Source: Cupriavidus basilensis (GTDB lineage Bacteria; Pseudomonadota; Gammaproteobacteria; Burkholderiales; Burkholderiaceae). From it: DNA of 64,000 nt. This document shows, piece after piece, positions 1-9,797 of the stretch. A program made the translations under genes and the position numbers. The DNA is taken from contig NZ_BBQM01000013.1 in NCBI RefSeq assembly GCF_000876015.1, forward strand, positions 1 to 64,000. Reading direction: 5' to 3'. Under the pieces are notes generated by a model. That model did not search any database. It was not told where the DNA came from and saw only the letters and a program-made list of their open reading frames with translations. The number at the start of each line of letters is the position of its first letter. The first letter of the stretch is position 1.

Positions 1-83
1 TTTGACTTTGACTTTGATCTTGACGTTCAGCAGTTGACTTTGAAGTTGACTTTAAGCCCAAATAACTCTTGACTCTAAAGTAA
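1..83. repeat. TTGACTTT-rich degenerate direct repeats
   Basis: The first 83 bases hold about six copies of TTGAC plus one TTGAT, mostly as TTGACTTT, at irregular 6-14 base spacing. The stretch is far more A+T-rich than the rest of the window. The copies resemble -35 hexamers, but I see no convincing matching -10 element. It could be the tail of a longer low-complexity repeat that starts outside the window. Function unknown. Confidence 0.6.
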
Positions 84-120
84 AAAACCATCCAAAAACG
101 AACAACCCAGAGCAAAAAAA

Positions 121-1506
121 ATGACCCAACAACCCGACACCCAAACCTACCCAACCCGCCAACTCTGCGACTTCCTCGCCACCCTGAAACTAGAACAAAT
201 CCCCCAGGAAGTCATAGAAAAAACCAAAGACCTCTTCCTCGACTGGATCGCCTCCGCCATCGCCGGCAAGGACGCCCCCGCCATCCGCAAACTGCAGGAA
301 TTCGCCGCGGCGATGGGCCCGCAGCAAGGCCCCTCCGAAGTCTTCGTCGACCGCCGCCGCACCTCCCCGTATTTCGCCGCGCTGATCAACGGCGCGTCCT
401 CCCACGTGGTGGAGCAGGACGACGTGCACAACGGCTCGGTGCTGCACCCGGCCGCGGTGGTATTCCCGGCGGTGATCGCCGCCGCGCAGGCCGAGGGCAA
501 GAGCGGCGCGGACGTGCTGCTGGCTTCCATCGCCGGCTATGAGGCCGGCATCCGCATCGGCGAGTTCATGGGCCGCTCGCACTACCGCGTATTCCACACC
601 ACCGGCACGGTCGGCACGCTGGCGGCGGCGGCGGCGGTGGCCAAGCTGTACGGCATGGATGCCGAGGGCATCAACCAGGCGCTCGGCTCGGCCGGCACGC
701 AGGCCGCCGGCTTGTGGGAATTCCTGCGCGACGCGGCGGACTCCAAGCAGTTGCACACGGCCAAGGCGGCGGCGGACGGCCTGATGTCGGCGTGGATCGC
801 GCGCGCGGGCTTCACCGGCGCGAAGCGCATCCTGGAGGGCGCGCAGGGCATGGCCGCGGGCATGTCGAGCGACGCCAACCCGGCCGCGCTGACCGATGGC
901 CTGGGCACGCGCTGGGCCACGGCCGAGACCTCGTTCAAGTTCTTCGCCTCGTGCCGCCACACGCATCCGGCGGCCGACGCGCTCAAGGCGCTGATGCTGC
1001 GCGAGCAGATCCGCGCGGACCAGATCGCCGCCGTGACCGCGCACGTGCACCAGGGCGCGATCGACGTACTCGGCCCCGTGACCGATCCCAGGACCATCCA
1101 CCAGGCCAAGTTCTCGATGGGCACCGTGCTCGGCCTGGTGGCGCTGCACGCGCATGCCGGCCTCGGCGAGTTCGAGGACCACGCCTTGCAGGACGCGCAG
1201 GTGGCCGCCTTCCGCGACAAGGTGGAGATGGCGCTCGACGACGAGATCAACGCGGCCTATCCGCGCCAGTGGATCGGCCGCGTCACCGTGCGGACCACCG
1301 ATGGCCGCACGCTCGGCGCGCGCGTGGACGTGCCCAAGGGCGACCCCGGCAACACGCTGTCGCGCCCGGAGCTCGAAGCCAAGGCGATCCAGCTCGGCGC
1401 CTTCCGCCACGGCGCCGGCGAGGCGGAGATGCGCGCCATCATCGCGCGCGTGTGGGCGCTGGAAAAGCAGCCGGACGTCAACGGCTGGCTGCCGCTCGCG
1501 CGCTGA
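121..1506 (+). CDS. MmgE/PrpD family protein
   Basis: This 461-residue protein belongs to the MmgE/PrpD family, which includes 2-methylcitrate dehydratase and cis-aconitate decarboxylase, cytoplasmic enzymes acting on small tricarboxylates. The family pattern is clear: an all-helical N-terminal half, a KQLHTAKAAADGL segment near residue 217, and a CRHTHPAADALKAL segment near residue 280. The length is normal. It begins a tight co-directional run with a CitE-like lyase and a MaoC-like hydratase, so it probably acts on the same branched dicarboxylate substrate. Oddly, the first 40 or so codons are A/C-rich with codons rare here (CTA, ATA), and no clear Shine-Dalgarno precedes the A-tract leader. 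The exact substrate cannot be read from sequence. Confidence 0.9.
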   Translation: MTQQPDTQTYPTRQLCDFLATLKLEQIPQEVIEKTKDLFLDWIASAIAGKDAPAIRKLQEFAAAMGPQQGPSEVFVDRRRTSPYFAALINGASSHVVEQDDVHNGSVLHPAAVVFPAVIAAAQAEGKSGADVLLASIAGYEAGIRIGEFMGRSHYRVFHTTGTVGTLAAAAAVAKLYGMDAEGINQALGSAGTQAAGLWEFLRDAADSKQLHTAKAAADGLMSAWIARAGFTGAKRILEGAQGMAAGMSSDANPAALTDGLGTRWATAETSFKFFASCRHTHPAADALKALMLREQIRADQIAAVTAHVHQGAIDVLGPVTDPRTIHQAKFSMGTVLGLVALHAHAGLGEFEDHALQDAQVAAFRDKVEMALDDEINAAYPRQWIGRVTVRTTDGRTLGARVDVPKGDPGNTLSRPELEAKAIQLGAFRHGAGEAEMRAIIARVWALEKQPDVNGWLPLAR

Positions 1507-1531
1507 CGCCTCACCTTCCCGGGAAATACCG

Positions 1532-2407
1532 ATGTCCTCAGTCTCCACCGCCGCCACCGCCATCACCTACCTGTTCGTGCCGGGCGACCGACCCGAACGC
1601 TTCGACAAGGCCGCCGCCGCCGCGCCCGACGCGCTGATCCTCGACCTCGAGGACGCCGTGCACCCGGACGCCAAGCCGGCCGCGCGCGGCGCCATCGCCG
1701 CGTGGCTGCGCGAGCGCGGCGCGCACGCGCACGCCTACGTGCGCATCAACGACGCCAGCTCGCCCGCCTTCGCCGCCGACATGGACTGGCTGCGCGCGCT
1801 GCCGCCGGACACGCCGCTGGCCGGCCTGCTGGTGCCCAAGGCCGAAGACCCGGTCGCGCTCGGCGAGATCGCCCAGGCGCTGGCCCAGGTCAACCCGCAG
1901 GGCCGCATGGTGGCCATCATCGAAAGCGCGCGCGGGCTGCACGGCGTCGACGCGGTGGCCGCCGCGCCGGGCGTGTCGCGCCTGGCCTTCGGCTCGCTCG
2001 ACTTCGCCGTGGACCTGGGCTGCGCGCACACGCGCGAAGCGCTGCTGCTGGCGCGCTCGCGCATCGTGCTGGCCGCGCGCGTGGCCGGCCTGCCGCCGCC
2101 CGTGGACGGCGTCACCACCGCGCTCAAGGACGAGGCCGTGCTGGCCGACGACGTGGCCCACGCGCGCGCGCTCGGCTTCGCCGCCAAGCTGTGCATCCAC
2201 CCGGCCCAGCTCGCCGCGGTGCGCGCCGGCTTCCTGCCCACCACGCAGCAGCTCGACTGGGCGCGGCGCGTGCTGGCCGCCACCGCCAGCGGCAGCCACG
2301 CGGTGCAGGTCGACGGCAAGATGGTCGACCGCCCCGTCATCGAACAAGCCCGGCGCCTGCTCGCGCTCGCCGGCCACCCCGAAACCCAGCAAGCCAATCC
2401 GTCATGA
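1532..2407 (+). CDS. HpcH/HpaI (CitE-like) CoA-ester lyase
   Basis: A 291-residue lyase of the CitE/citramalyl-CoA lyase family, which cleaves beta-hydroxyacyl-CoA thioesters (citramalyl-CoA or malyl-CoA type) in a TIM barrel. Visible features are the N-terminal LFVPGDRPERF segment, LDLEDAV, R71 in YVRIND, and the Mg-binding acids E131 (IIESARG) and D157 (GSLDFAVDLG). I chose the ATG at 1532 because homologues begin just before the LFVPGDR strand; the frame stays open further upstream, but that part overlaps the previous gene. It ends in a 4-nt ATGA overlap with the hydratase gene, implying translational coupling and a shared pathway. Citramalyl-CoA is the favoured substrate by context, not proven. 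Confidence 0.9.
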   Translation: MSSVSTAATAITYLFVPGDRPERFDKAAAAAPDALILDLEDAVHPDAKPAARGAIAAWLRERGAHAHAYVRINDASSPAFAADMDWLRALPPDTPLAGLLVPKAEDPVALGEIAQALAQVNPQGRMVAIIESARGLHGVDAVAAAPGVSRLAFGSLDFAVDLGCAHTREALLLARSRIVLAARVAGLPPPVDGVTTALKDEAVLADDVAHARALGFAAKLCIHPAQLAAVRAGFLPTTQQLDWARRVLAATASGSHAVQVDGKMVDRPVIEQARRLLALAGHPETQQANPS

Positions 2408-3258
2408 CCCAGCTCGAACACCTGCGCACCTGGATCGGCCGCAGCGAAAGCCGCACCGAGACCCTTTCCCCCGAACCCGTGATCGGCCTGGCCGCCACGC
2501 TCGACCTCGACGCCGACGCGCTCGTGCGCGGCCCGCTGCCGCCGCTGTGGCACTGGCTGTATTTCCTGCCGCGCGCGCCGCAGCGCGAGCTCGGCCGCGA
2601 CGGCCACCCCGCGCTGGGGGGCTTCATGCCGCCGGTGCCGCTGCCGCGCCGCATGTGGGCCGGCGGCGAGCTCGACTTCAAACGCGCGCTGCGCGTGGGC
2701 GACACCGTCACGCGCACCTCCACCGTGCGCAACGTCGAATACAAGACCGGCCGCAGCGGCGAGCTGTGGTTCGTCACCGTGGAGCACGTGCTCACCGTCG
2801 GCGGCGAGACCGCGCTGACCGAGCGCCACGACCTGGTCTACCGCGCCATGCCCGAGCCCGGCCAGCCGCTGCCGCCGCGCCCGCGCCTGGCGCACGCGCC
2901 GACGTGGCAGCGCCAGCTCCAGGCCGGCCCGGTCATGCTGTTCCGCTTCTCGGCGCTGACCTTCAACGGCCACCGCATCCACTACGACCACGACTACGTG
3001 CGCGACGTGGAAGGCTATCCCGGGCTGGTGGTGCACGGCCCGCTGCAGGCCGCGCTCACGCTCGACCTGCTGGCGCGCGAGATGCCGGCGGCCAAGGTGC
3101 GCCGCTTCGGCTTCCGCGGGCTGGCGCCGCTGTTCCACCACGACACCGTGACCGTGGGCGGCGCGCCGGACGCCGCCACGCCCGGCAGGATCGCGCTGTG
3201 GACCGGCGACGACGCCGGCGGCCAGGCGATGGAGGCCTGGGCCGAGGTGGAGGGCTGA
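2404..3258 (+). CDS. MaoC/FAS1-like acyl-CoA hydratase (itaconyl/mesaconyl-CoA hydratase-like)
   Basis: A 284-residue double-hotdog hydratase of the FAS1-like dehydratase/MaoC class that includes mesaconyl-C4-CoA hydratase and itaconyl-CoA hydratase. The diagnostic segment FSALTFNGHRIHYDHDYV lies at residues 182-199, with N188 and H193 in the usual active-site region; the N-terminal hotdog carries RRMWAGGELDF near 82-92. The start ATG overlaps the stop codon of the CitE-like gene (ATGA). A hydratase coupled to a citramalyl-type lyase matches the last two steps of itaconate or mesaconate breakdown to pyruvate plus acetyl-CoA. No CoA-transferase is visible next to it, so the activating step must come from elsewhere. 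Confidence 0.88.
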   Translation: MTQLEHLRTWIGRSESRTETLSPEPVIGLAATLDLDADALVRGPLPPLWHWLYFLPRAPQRELGRDGHPALGGFMPPVPLPRRMWAGGELDFKRALRVGDTVTRTSTVRNVEYKTGRSGELWFVTVEHVLTVGGETALTERHDLVYRAMPEPGQPLPPRPRLAHAPTWQRQLQAGPVMLFRFSALTFNGHRIHYDHDYVRDVEGYPGLVVHGPLQAALTLDLLAREMPAAKVRRFGFRGLAPLFHHDTVTVGGAPDAATPGRIALWTGDDAGGQAMEAWAEVEG

Positions 3259-3343
3259 CGGGAGGGACGACGCAGGCTGACCGGCGCGGCACACCAATAC
3301 AACATCGGGATCAGCGGGGAACCACGATAAATGGAGACTTCCT

Positions 3344-4327
3344 ATGCATGCATCCCGAAAGGCCGGGCGGCGCGCCCGCCGCCTCGCCGCCTGCGGCGCC
3401 ATCGCCGTGCTCTGCGCCGCGTCCGCGCGGGCGCAGCCGCCCTATCCGGCGCGGCCCGTCACGCTGATCGTCCCCTACGCGGCGGGCGGCACCACCGACG
3501 TGGTGGCGCGCCAGTTCGCCGTGGCCCTGCAACAGGCGCTCGGCCAGAACGTGATGGTGGAAAACAAGCCCGGCGTCTCGGGCACGATGGGCGCGATGGC
3601 CATCAGGCAGGCCCGGCCCGACGGCTACACGCTCGCCGTCATGCCGGTCACGGTGTTCCGCCAGCCCTTCGTCCAGAAGACCACCTTCGACCCGGCGCGT
3701 GACTTCACCTACCTCGCGCGCATCACCGGCTATACCTTCGGCGCGGTGGTGCGCGCCGATTCGCCGTGGCGGGACTGGCATGACTTCCTCGCCGCCGCGC
3801 GCGCACGGCCCGGCACGCTCGGCTACGGCTCGCCGGGCCAGTTCTCCTCGCCGCACCTCACCATGATGGAACTGGCCGGCAAGGAAAACCTGGCCGTCAA
3901 CCACGTGCCGTTCAAGGGCGACGCCGACTGCATCAACTCGCTGATGGGCAACCACGTGCAACTGTGCGCCGCGGGCAACTCGGCCGGCACGCTGGTGGAT
4001 GCCGGCAAGCTGCGCTGGCTCAACCTGTGGACCGCGCAGCGCTCGTCGCGCTGGCCCGGCGTGCCCACGCTGCGCGAACTCGGCTACGACATCGTCTCCA
4101 ATTCGCCGTACGGCGTGGCCGGGCCGAAAGACATGGACCCGCACGTGGTGCGCATCCTCGAAGCCGCGCTCAAACGCGCCGCCGAGGACCCGCAGCACCT
4201 CGCCGCGCTCAGGCAGCAGGACCAGGACCTGATGTACCTCGACAGCGCGAGCTACACGCGCTACGCCATGCAGCAGATCGCCAGCGAGAAGGCGCTGGTG
4301 GAACGGCTTGGCATCAAGGCGGACTGA
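3344..4327 (+). CDS. Bug-family periplasmic substrate-binding protein
   Basis: A 327-residue Bug (TctC-like) receptor of the tripartite tricarboxylate transporter type. It has a positively charged start and hydrophobic signal peptide up to about residue 29 (ending ASARAQ), then the conserved PARPVTLIVPYAAGG and TTDVVARQ segments and a ligand loop around GYGSPGQFSSPHL. A GGAG ribosome site precedes the ATG. It follows the hydratase by 85 bases on the same strand, so it may deliver the substrate of the upstream enzymes to an unlinked TctAB permease, or act as a sensor. No membrane subunit gene is present in the window. Confidence 0.92.
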   Translation: MHASRKAGRRARRLAACGAIAVLCAASARAQPPYPARPVTLIVPYAAGGTTDVVARQFAVALQQALGQNVMVENKPGVSGTMGAMAIRQARPDGYTLAVMPVTVFRQPFVQKTTFDPARDFTYLARITGYTFGAVVRADSPWRDWHDFLAAARARPGTLGYGSPGQFSSPHLTMMELAGKENLAVNHVPFKGDADCINSLMGNHVQLCAAGNSAGTLVDAGKLRWLNLWTAQRSSRWPGVPTLRELGYDIVSNSPYGVAGPKDMDPHVVRILEAALKRAAEDPQHLAALRQQDQDLMYLDSASYTRYAMQQIASEKALVERLGIKAD

Positions 4328-4429
4328 CTTGGCGGTTTGCGGGGGCGCGTGGTGGTGTGTGATGCTGTCGTGCCGGGGCGGGAACTGGTGCTTCTTGCGG
4401 AGTGAATGTCTTCGCTTTCGCCGGCGCTC

Positions 4430-4483
4430 GCCCTCTCCCCCGGCCCCTCTCCCGCGCGCGGGAGAGGGGCCGGGGGAGAGGGC
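4430..4483. repeat. 54-nt perfect GC-rich palindrome
   Basis: Two 27-nt arms meet with no spacer and are perfect reverse complements; the core is CTCTCCCGCGCGCGGGAGAG. It lies between two convergent genes and would form a very stable cruciform or RNA hairpin. It probably belongs to a dispersed intergenic palindrome family: weaker relatives appear near 16920 and at 38127-38160. The following GCGCCACCACGAAGTCA also recurs near 16964. It may act as a bidirectional terminator or transcript stabiliser. Confidence 0.85.
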
Positions 4484-4555
4484 CAGGCGCCACCACGAAG
4501 TCACCGCCACCGCGAGCCGCAACCCGCGCTTCCCCGCCGGATAAAAAACGGCAGC

Positions 4556-4585
4556 AAAAAAAAAGCGGCCCACCAGAGCCGCTTT
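4556..4585 (-). terminator. Rho-independent terminator for the 4615-5577 gene
   Basis: Inverted repeat AAAGCGGC / GCCGCTTT with an 8-nt loop. Read on the minus strand, the stem is followed by a run of eight or more T residues, the classic intrinsic terminator form, 30 bases past the stop of the minus-strand Bug gene. Confidence 0.8.
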
Positions 4586-4614
4586 CCTCCCAGCAACACA
4601 AACTCAGCGCATCC

Positions 4615-5577
4615 TCACTCCACCTGGATCTTCGCCGTCTTCACCACGCCGCCCCACAAGGCCAGCTCCTTCTGGATACGGTCCGACAGCGGCTTCGGCC
4701 CGGTGATGTTGAGGTCGTAGCCGCCCTGCGTCATGCGCTGCTGGAAAGCCGGATCATCGCCGATCGCCTTCTGCGCCTTGACCAGCTTGTCCACCACCTC
4801 GGCGGGCAGCCTGGGCGGGCCCACCAGCGCGTACCAGCCGGTGACGTCGTAGTTCTTCAGGCCGGACTCGATCATGGTCGGCACGTTGGGCAGCGCGGCG
4901 TTGCGGGCCTTCGACGTGACCGCCAGCGCGCGCACCTTGCCGCCCTGGATATAGCCGATGGCGGTGCCGGTGATGTCGAACATGAACGTCACCTTGCCGC
5001 CGATCACGTCGGCCATCGCCGGCGAGTTGCCCTTGTACGGCACGTGCAGCATCTTCACGCCGCCCATCTCCGCCAGCAGTTCCGCCGACAGGTGGTTGGA
5101 GGCGCCCACGCCGGCCGAGCCGAAGCTCACGCCTTCGGGATGCTTGCGCGCGTAGTCCACCAGCTCGCCCACGTCCTTGGCGGGGAATTCCTTGTTGATG
5201 AGCAGGACGTTGGTGTAGTCGGTGATCAGGCCGATGTAGCTGAAGTCCTTGGTCGGGTTGAAGTTCACCGACTTCTGGATCAGCGGCGTCATGGTCATGG
5301 TCGGGCTGGCCACGAAGTACAGCGTGTAGCCATCCGGCGTGGACTTCGCGATCAGGTCCGCGGCGATGGCGCCGCTGGCGCCGGCGCGATTGTCCACCAC
5401 CACCGGCTGCTTGAGCACGCGGCCGAGGTAGTCGGCGTAGATGCGCGCGGCGGTGTCGACCGGGCCGCCGGGCGCGTAGCCCACCAGCAGCTTGACCGGG
5501 CGCGCCGGGTAGGCGTCGGCCCAGGCGGCGCCGTGCGCCGCGGCCAGCAGCAGGCCGGCCATCATCCATCGTTTCAT
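4615..5577 (-). CDS. Bug-family periplasmic substrate-binding protein
   Basis: A 320-residue Bug/TctC receptor. The first 20 or so residues form a Sec signal (MKRWMMAGLLLAAAHGAAWA), followed by YPARPVKLLVGYAPGGPVDT, which lines the ligand pocket in this family. An excellent AGGAGGAG ribosome site precedes the ATG. It lies 37 bases downstream of the acyl-CoA ligase gene on the same strand, so the two are probably co-transcribed: import of an acid followed by CoA activation. The ligand is not predictable; Bug proteins typically bind carboxylates, amino acids or their amides. Confidence 0.92.
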   Translation of the reverse strand: MKRWMMAGLLLAAAHGAAWADAYPARPVKLLVGYAPGGPVDTAARIYADYLGRVLKQPVVVDNRAGASGAIAADLIAKSTPDGYTLYFVASPTMTMTPLIQKSVNFNPTKDFSYIGLITDYTNVLLINKEFPAKDVGELVDYARKHPEGVSFGSAGVGASNHLSAELLAEMGGVKMLHVPYKGNSPAMADVIGGKVTFMFDITGTAIGYIQGGKVRALAVTSKARNAALPNVPTMIESGLKNYDVTGWYALVGPPRLPAEVVDKLVKAQKAIGDDPAFQQRMTQGGYDLNITGPKPLSDRIQKELALWGGVVKTAKIQVE

Positions 5578-5614
5578 CGTGTCTCCTCCTTCTTGTGTTT
5601 GCGCCGGCGCGCGT

Positions 5615-7168
5615 TCAGGCCGCCGCCGCGTTGCCCTCCACCAGGGCGCGCAGCGGCTGCTTGAGCAGCTTGCCGCTGGCGGTGGTGGGAATGGTCTCGA
5701 TCACGCGCACCTGCGCGGGCCGCTTGTACGGCGCCAGGCTCTCGCGCAGGTAGGCCTGCAGCGCGGGCACGTCGAGCGTGGTGCCGGGCTGGGTTTCGAT
5801 AAAGGCCACCACTTCCTCGTTGCCGTCGGCGGCGGCGCGGCCCACCACGGCGGACTGGCGCACGCCGGGAAAGGCATTGATGACCGACTCCACCTCGATC
5901 GGGTAGACGTTGAAGCCCGAGCGGATGATCAGGTCCTTCGAGCGGCCGACGATGAACAGCGCGCCGTCCGCGTCGAGATAGCCCAGGTCGCCGGTGTTGA
6001 GCCAGCCGCCGGGCAGCAGCGCCTCGGCGGTCTGCCCGGCGTTGCGGAAATAGCCGCGCATCACGCCGGGCCCGCGCACGCGGATCTGGCCGCGCTCGCC
6101 GGGCGGCATCGGCTGGCCCTGCTCGTCGGTGATGGCGATCTCCACGCCTTCGACGATGTAGCCGGCCGAGCAGTCCGCGCGCGGCGCGTCCTTGCGCGTG
6201 ATGAACAGCGAGCCGGCGTACTCCGTGATGCCGTAGCCGTGGTGCAGCGGCTGGCCGAACCACGCCTCGGTGTCGCGCTTGAGCGTGGGGTCCAGCGGCG
6301 CGCCGCCGGTGTACAGGTAGCGCAGGCGCGGGAAGGCCGTGGCGCCGGTCTGGCCGGTGCGCGCGGTCATCTCGCGCGCCAGCGCCATGATGCGCGTGAA
6401 CATGGTCGGCACGCCCTGCAGCATGGTGAGGCCGGGCGAGCGCAGCGCCGCGAACACGTCGGCCGCGTCGAAGCGCGGGCGCATCACCAGGCTGGCGCCG
6501 GCATAGAGCGTGGCCATCAGCACCGTGGCGATGCCGAAGATATGCGACAGCGGCAGCGCGCCGTAGGCGATGTCGTCCGGGCCGAGGTCGCGCGAGGTGG
6601 CGGAGATGCGCGCGAACACCGTCAGGCCCGCGTGCGGCACCATCACGCCCTTGGGCGCGCCAGTGGTGCCCGAGGTATAGATCAGCGTGGCGATGTCGCG
6701 CGCCTCGGCGGCCTCCACGCGCTGCGGCGCGTGCTCCGCGCGCAGCACCGTGAAGTTCGGGTCGAGCGCGGCGCAGTCCGACGGCTGCGCGCCGAGGCGG
6801 GCCGCGTGCGCGGCGGCCACGTCGGACACGTTGCTGGTGAAGAAGGTCAGCAGCGGCTCCGCATGCGCGCGGATGCCGTCGATCTCGCGCGGCGAGAGCC
6901 GCGCGTTGACCTGGATCGGCCACGCATGCAGCGTGCTGCACGCAAACAGCATGACCACCATCTCGGTGCAGTTCTCGCCCACCACCATCACGCGGTCGCC
7001 CTGACCCACGCCGCGCGCGGCCAGCCAGTCGCGCGCGGCGGCGATGCGCTGCCACAGCGCGCCGTAGCTCAGGATCCCGCCGGCCAGGTGCAGGCAGAGT
7101 GCGTCGGGCGCGCGCTCGGCCCAGTGCTTGGGGATGTCGTGGATGAACTCAGGGCGGAAGGAAGGCAT
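5615..7168 (-). CDS. AMP-forming acyl-CoA synthetase / ligase
   Basis: A 517-residue cytoplasmic ANL-superfamily ligase that activates a carboxylic acid with ATP and CoA. Motifs run in order: the P-loop IYTSGTTGAPKGV near residue 167, GYGITEYAG near 312, WLNTGDLGYLDADG near 390, and the C-terminal catalytic lysine K500 in TASGKLLKQ. The length is typical of medium-chain or aromatic acyl ligases. It sits between two Bug receptors on the minus strand and close to two acyl-CoA dehydrogenases, consistent with activation of an imported acid before beta-oxidation-type dehydrogenation. The ribosome site is weak. Confidence 0.92.
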   Translation of the reverse strand: MPSFRPEFIHDIPKHWAERAPDALCLHLAGGILSYGALWQRIAAARDWLAARGVGQGDRVMVVGENCTEMVVMLFACSTLHAWPIQVNARLSPREIDGIRAHAEPLLTFFTSNVSDVAAAHAARLGAQPSDCAALDPNFTVLRAEHAPQRVEAAEARDIATLIYTSGTTGAPKGVMVPHAGLTVFARISATSRDLGPDDIAYGALPLSHIFGIATVLMATLYAGASLVMRPRFDAADVFAALRSPGLTMLQGVPTMFTRIMALAREMTARTGQTGATAFPRLRYLYTGGAPLDPTLKRDTEAWFGQPLHHGYGITEYAGSLFITRKDAPRADCSAGYIVEGVEIAITDEQGQPMPPGERGQIRVRGPGVMRGYFRNAGQTAEALLPGGWLNTGDLGYLDADGALFIVGRSKDLIIRSGFNVYPIEVESVINAFPGVRQSAVVGRAAADGNEEVVAFIETQPGTTLDVPALQAYLRESLAPYKRPAQVRVIETIPTTASGKLLKQPLRALVEGNAAAA

Positions 7169-7241
7169 GATGCGGGCGATGTAATGCGGATGACGCTGAC
7201 AGGAGGAAGCCGGCGCCGCGAAGCGCCGGCCACGGGCAAAG

Positions 7242-8222
7242 CTACTGGTCCAGGTGGATGCCGGCCGACTTGATCAGCCCGTCCCACTTCTGGTACTGGC
7301 TGCGCATGTAGGCGCCGAACTGCGCCGGCGTGGACGGGAACGGCACCGTGCCCTGCGCCGCCAGCCGCGCGGCCAGCTCGGGCTGCGCCAGCGCGGCCAC
7401 GATCTCGGCATTGAGGCGGTCGACCACCGCCGGCGGCGTGTTGGCCGGCGCGGCCACGCCGAACCACGCGGTCAGCTCGTAGCCGGGCACGCCCGCGGCG
7501 GCCAGCGTGGGCACGCCGGGCAACTGGTCCGACGCCTTCGCGGTGGTCACGCCGAGCGCGCGCACGCGGCCGTCGCGCACATAGGGCAGCGCCGTGGAAA
7601 TGCTGTCGAACATCATGGTCAGGCGCCCGCCGATCAGGTCCGTCATGGCCGGCGCGCTGCCCTTGTACGGCACGTGGTCGATGCGCACGCCCGCCATGTG
7701 GGTAAACAACTCGCCCGCCAGGTGCGAGGACGAGCCGTTGCCGAACGAGCCGTAGCTCAGCTTGCCGGGCTCGCGCTTGGCCAGCGCGATCAGTTCGGCC
7801 ACGTTGCGCGCGGGCACCGACGGGTGCACCACCAGCACGTTGGGCAGGTAGGCCACCGACGCCACCGGCGCGAAATCCTTGAGCGGGTCGTAGCCCGGCT
7901 TGTCGTACAGGCTCTTGTTGACGGCCAGCGAGCCGAAGGTGCCGAAGAACAGCGTGTAGCCATCGGCCGGCGCGCGCGCCACCGACACCGCGGCGATATT
8001 GCCGCCCGCGCCGGGCCGGTTCTCGATCACCACCGGCTGGCCCAGCCGCACCGACAGCGCATGGCTGATCTCGCGCGCCAGCAGGTCGGTGGCGCCGCCC
8101 GGCGGAAAGGGCACGACCAGCCGCACCGGCTTGTCGGGATAAGCCGCGAACGCGCTCGCGGCGGCCAGCAGTCCGCCGCATAGCGCGAGCAGCCTGGTGC
8201 ATCGTTGGGTCCAGCGTGACAT
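7242..8222 (-). CDS. Bug-family periplasmic substrate-binding protein
   Basis: A 326-residue Bug/TctC receptor with a signal peptide ending near residue 27 (ASAFA), then YPDKPVRLVVPFPPGGATDLLAR and GYGSF-type ligand-loop segments (SYGSFGNGSSSHL). The frame stays open for about 145 codons upstream, but I chose the ATG at 8222: it is preceded by GAGGAG at good spacing and begins a normal signal peptide. It lies 73 bases upstream of the ligase gene on the same strand, so it probably heads a Bug-ligase-Bug operon. Three receptors within 5 kb suggest related but distinct ligands. Confidence 0.92.
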   Translation of the reverse strand: MSRWTQRCTRLLALCGGLLAAASAFAAYPDKPVRLVVPFPPGGATDLLAREISHALSVRLGQPVVIENRPGAGGNIAAVSVARAPADGYTLFFGTFGSLAVNKSLYDKPGYDPLKDFAPVASVAYLPNVLVVHPSVPARNVAELIALAKREPGKLSYGSFGNGSSSHLAGELFTHMAGVRIDHVPYKGSAPAMTDLIGGRLTMMFDSISTALPYVRDGRVRALGVTTAKASDQLPGVPTLAAAGVPGYELTAWFGVAAPANTPPAVVDRLNAEIVAALAQPELAARLAAQGTVPFPSTPAQFGAYMRSQYQKWDGLIKSAGIHLDQ

Positions 8223-8565
8223 GCGCCTGTCTCCTCGGCGTGATTTCTGTTTTGTGCTGCGATGGCACGGCGCCAGTTTGGGCCAGCCGCCGCGGGCACG
8301 CCATTTGGATTTGGCTAAGGCCGCCTTCAGGCTGGCGTGAATGGCATGCTCCGCCATCCGCGCACTGGGGGAAACCCTTGTCAGGAATGCGGGGACAACA
8401 ACCGCACAACGCTTTGTGCCTGCCGAAGTGCGGCTTTGCCATTGCGGAAACTCCGAACCACGCGCCGCACATAGAATCGTCCCACCGTATCGTGGAGGCA
8501 GCCGCGTTGCGCCGGCATGCCGCCGCCGCGACGCGGCCAGCCTTCCCAACCGAGGGGACAAGCAG
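8223..8565. other. Divergent intergenic region, Bug gene and acyl-CoA dehydrogenase
   Basis: This 343-base gap separates a minus-strand Bug operon from plus-strand dehydrogenase genes, so it should carry two divergent promoters. I see no clear operator palindrome. A GAGGGGA ribosome site sits at its right edge before the dehydrogenase. Open frames here are continuations of the Bug frame and are not credible genes. Confidence 0.5.
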
Positions 8566-9768
<1,203 letters not shown>

Positions 9769-9797
9769 ACGCCGGGACGGAAGGAACAAGCACAGTC

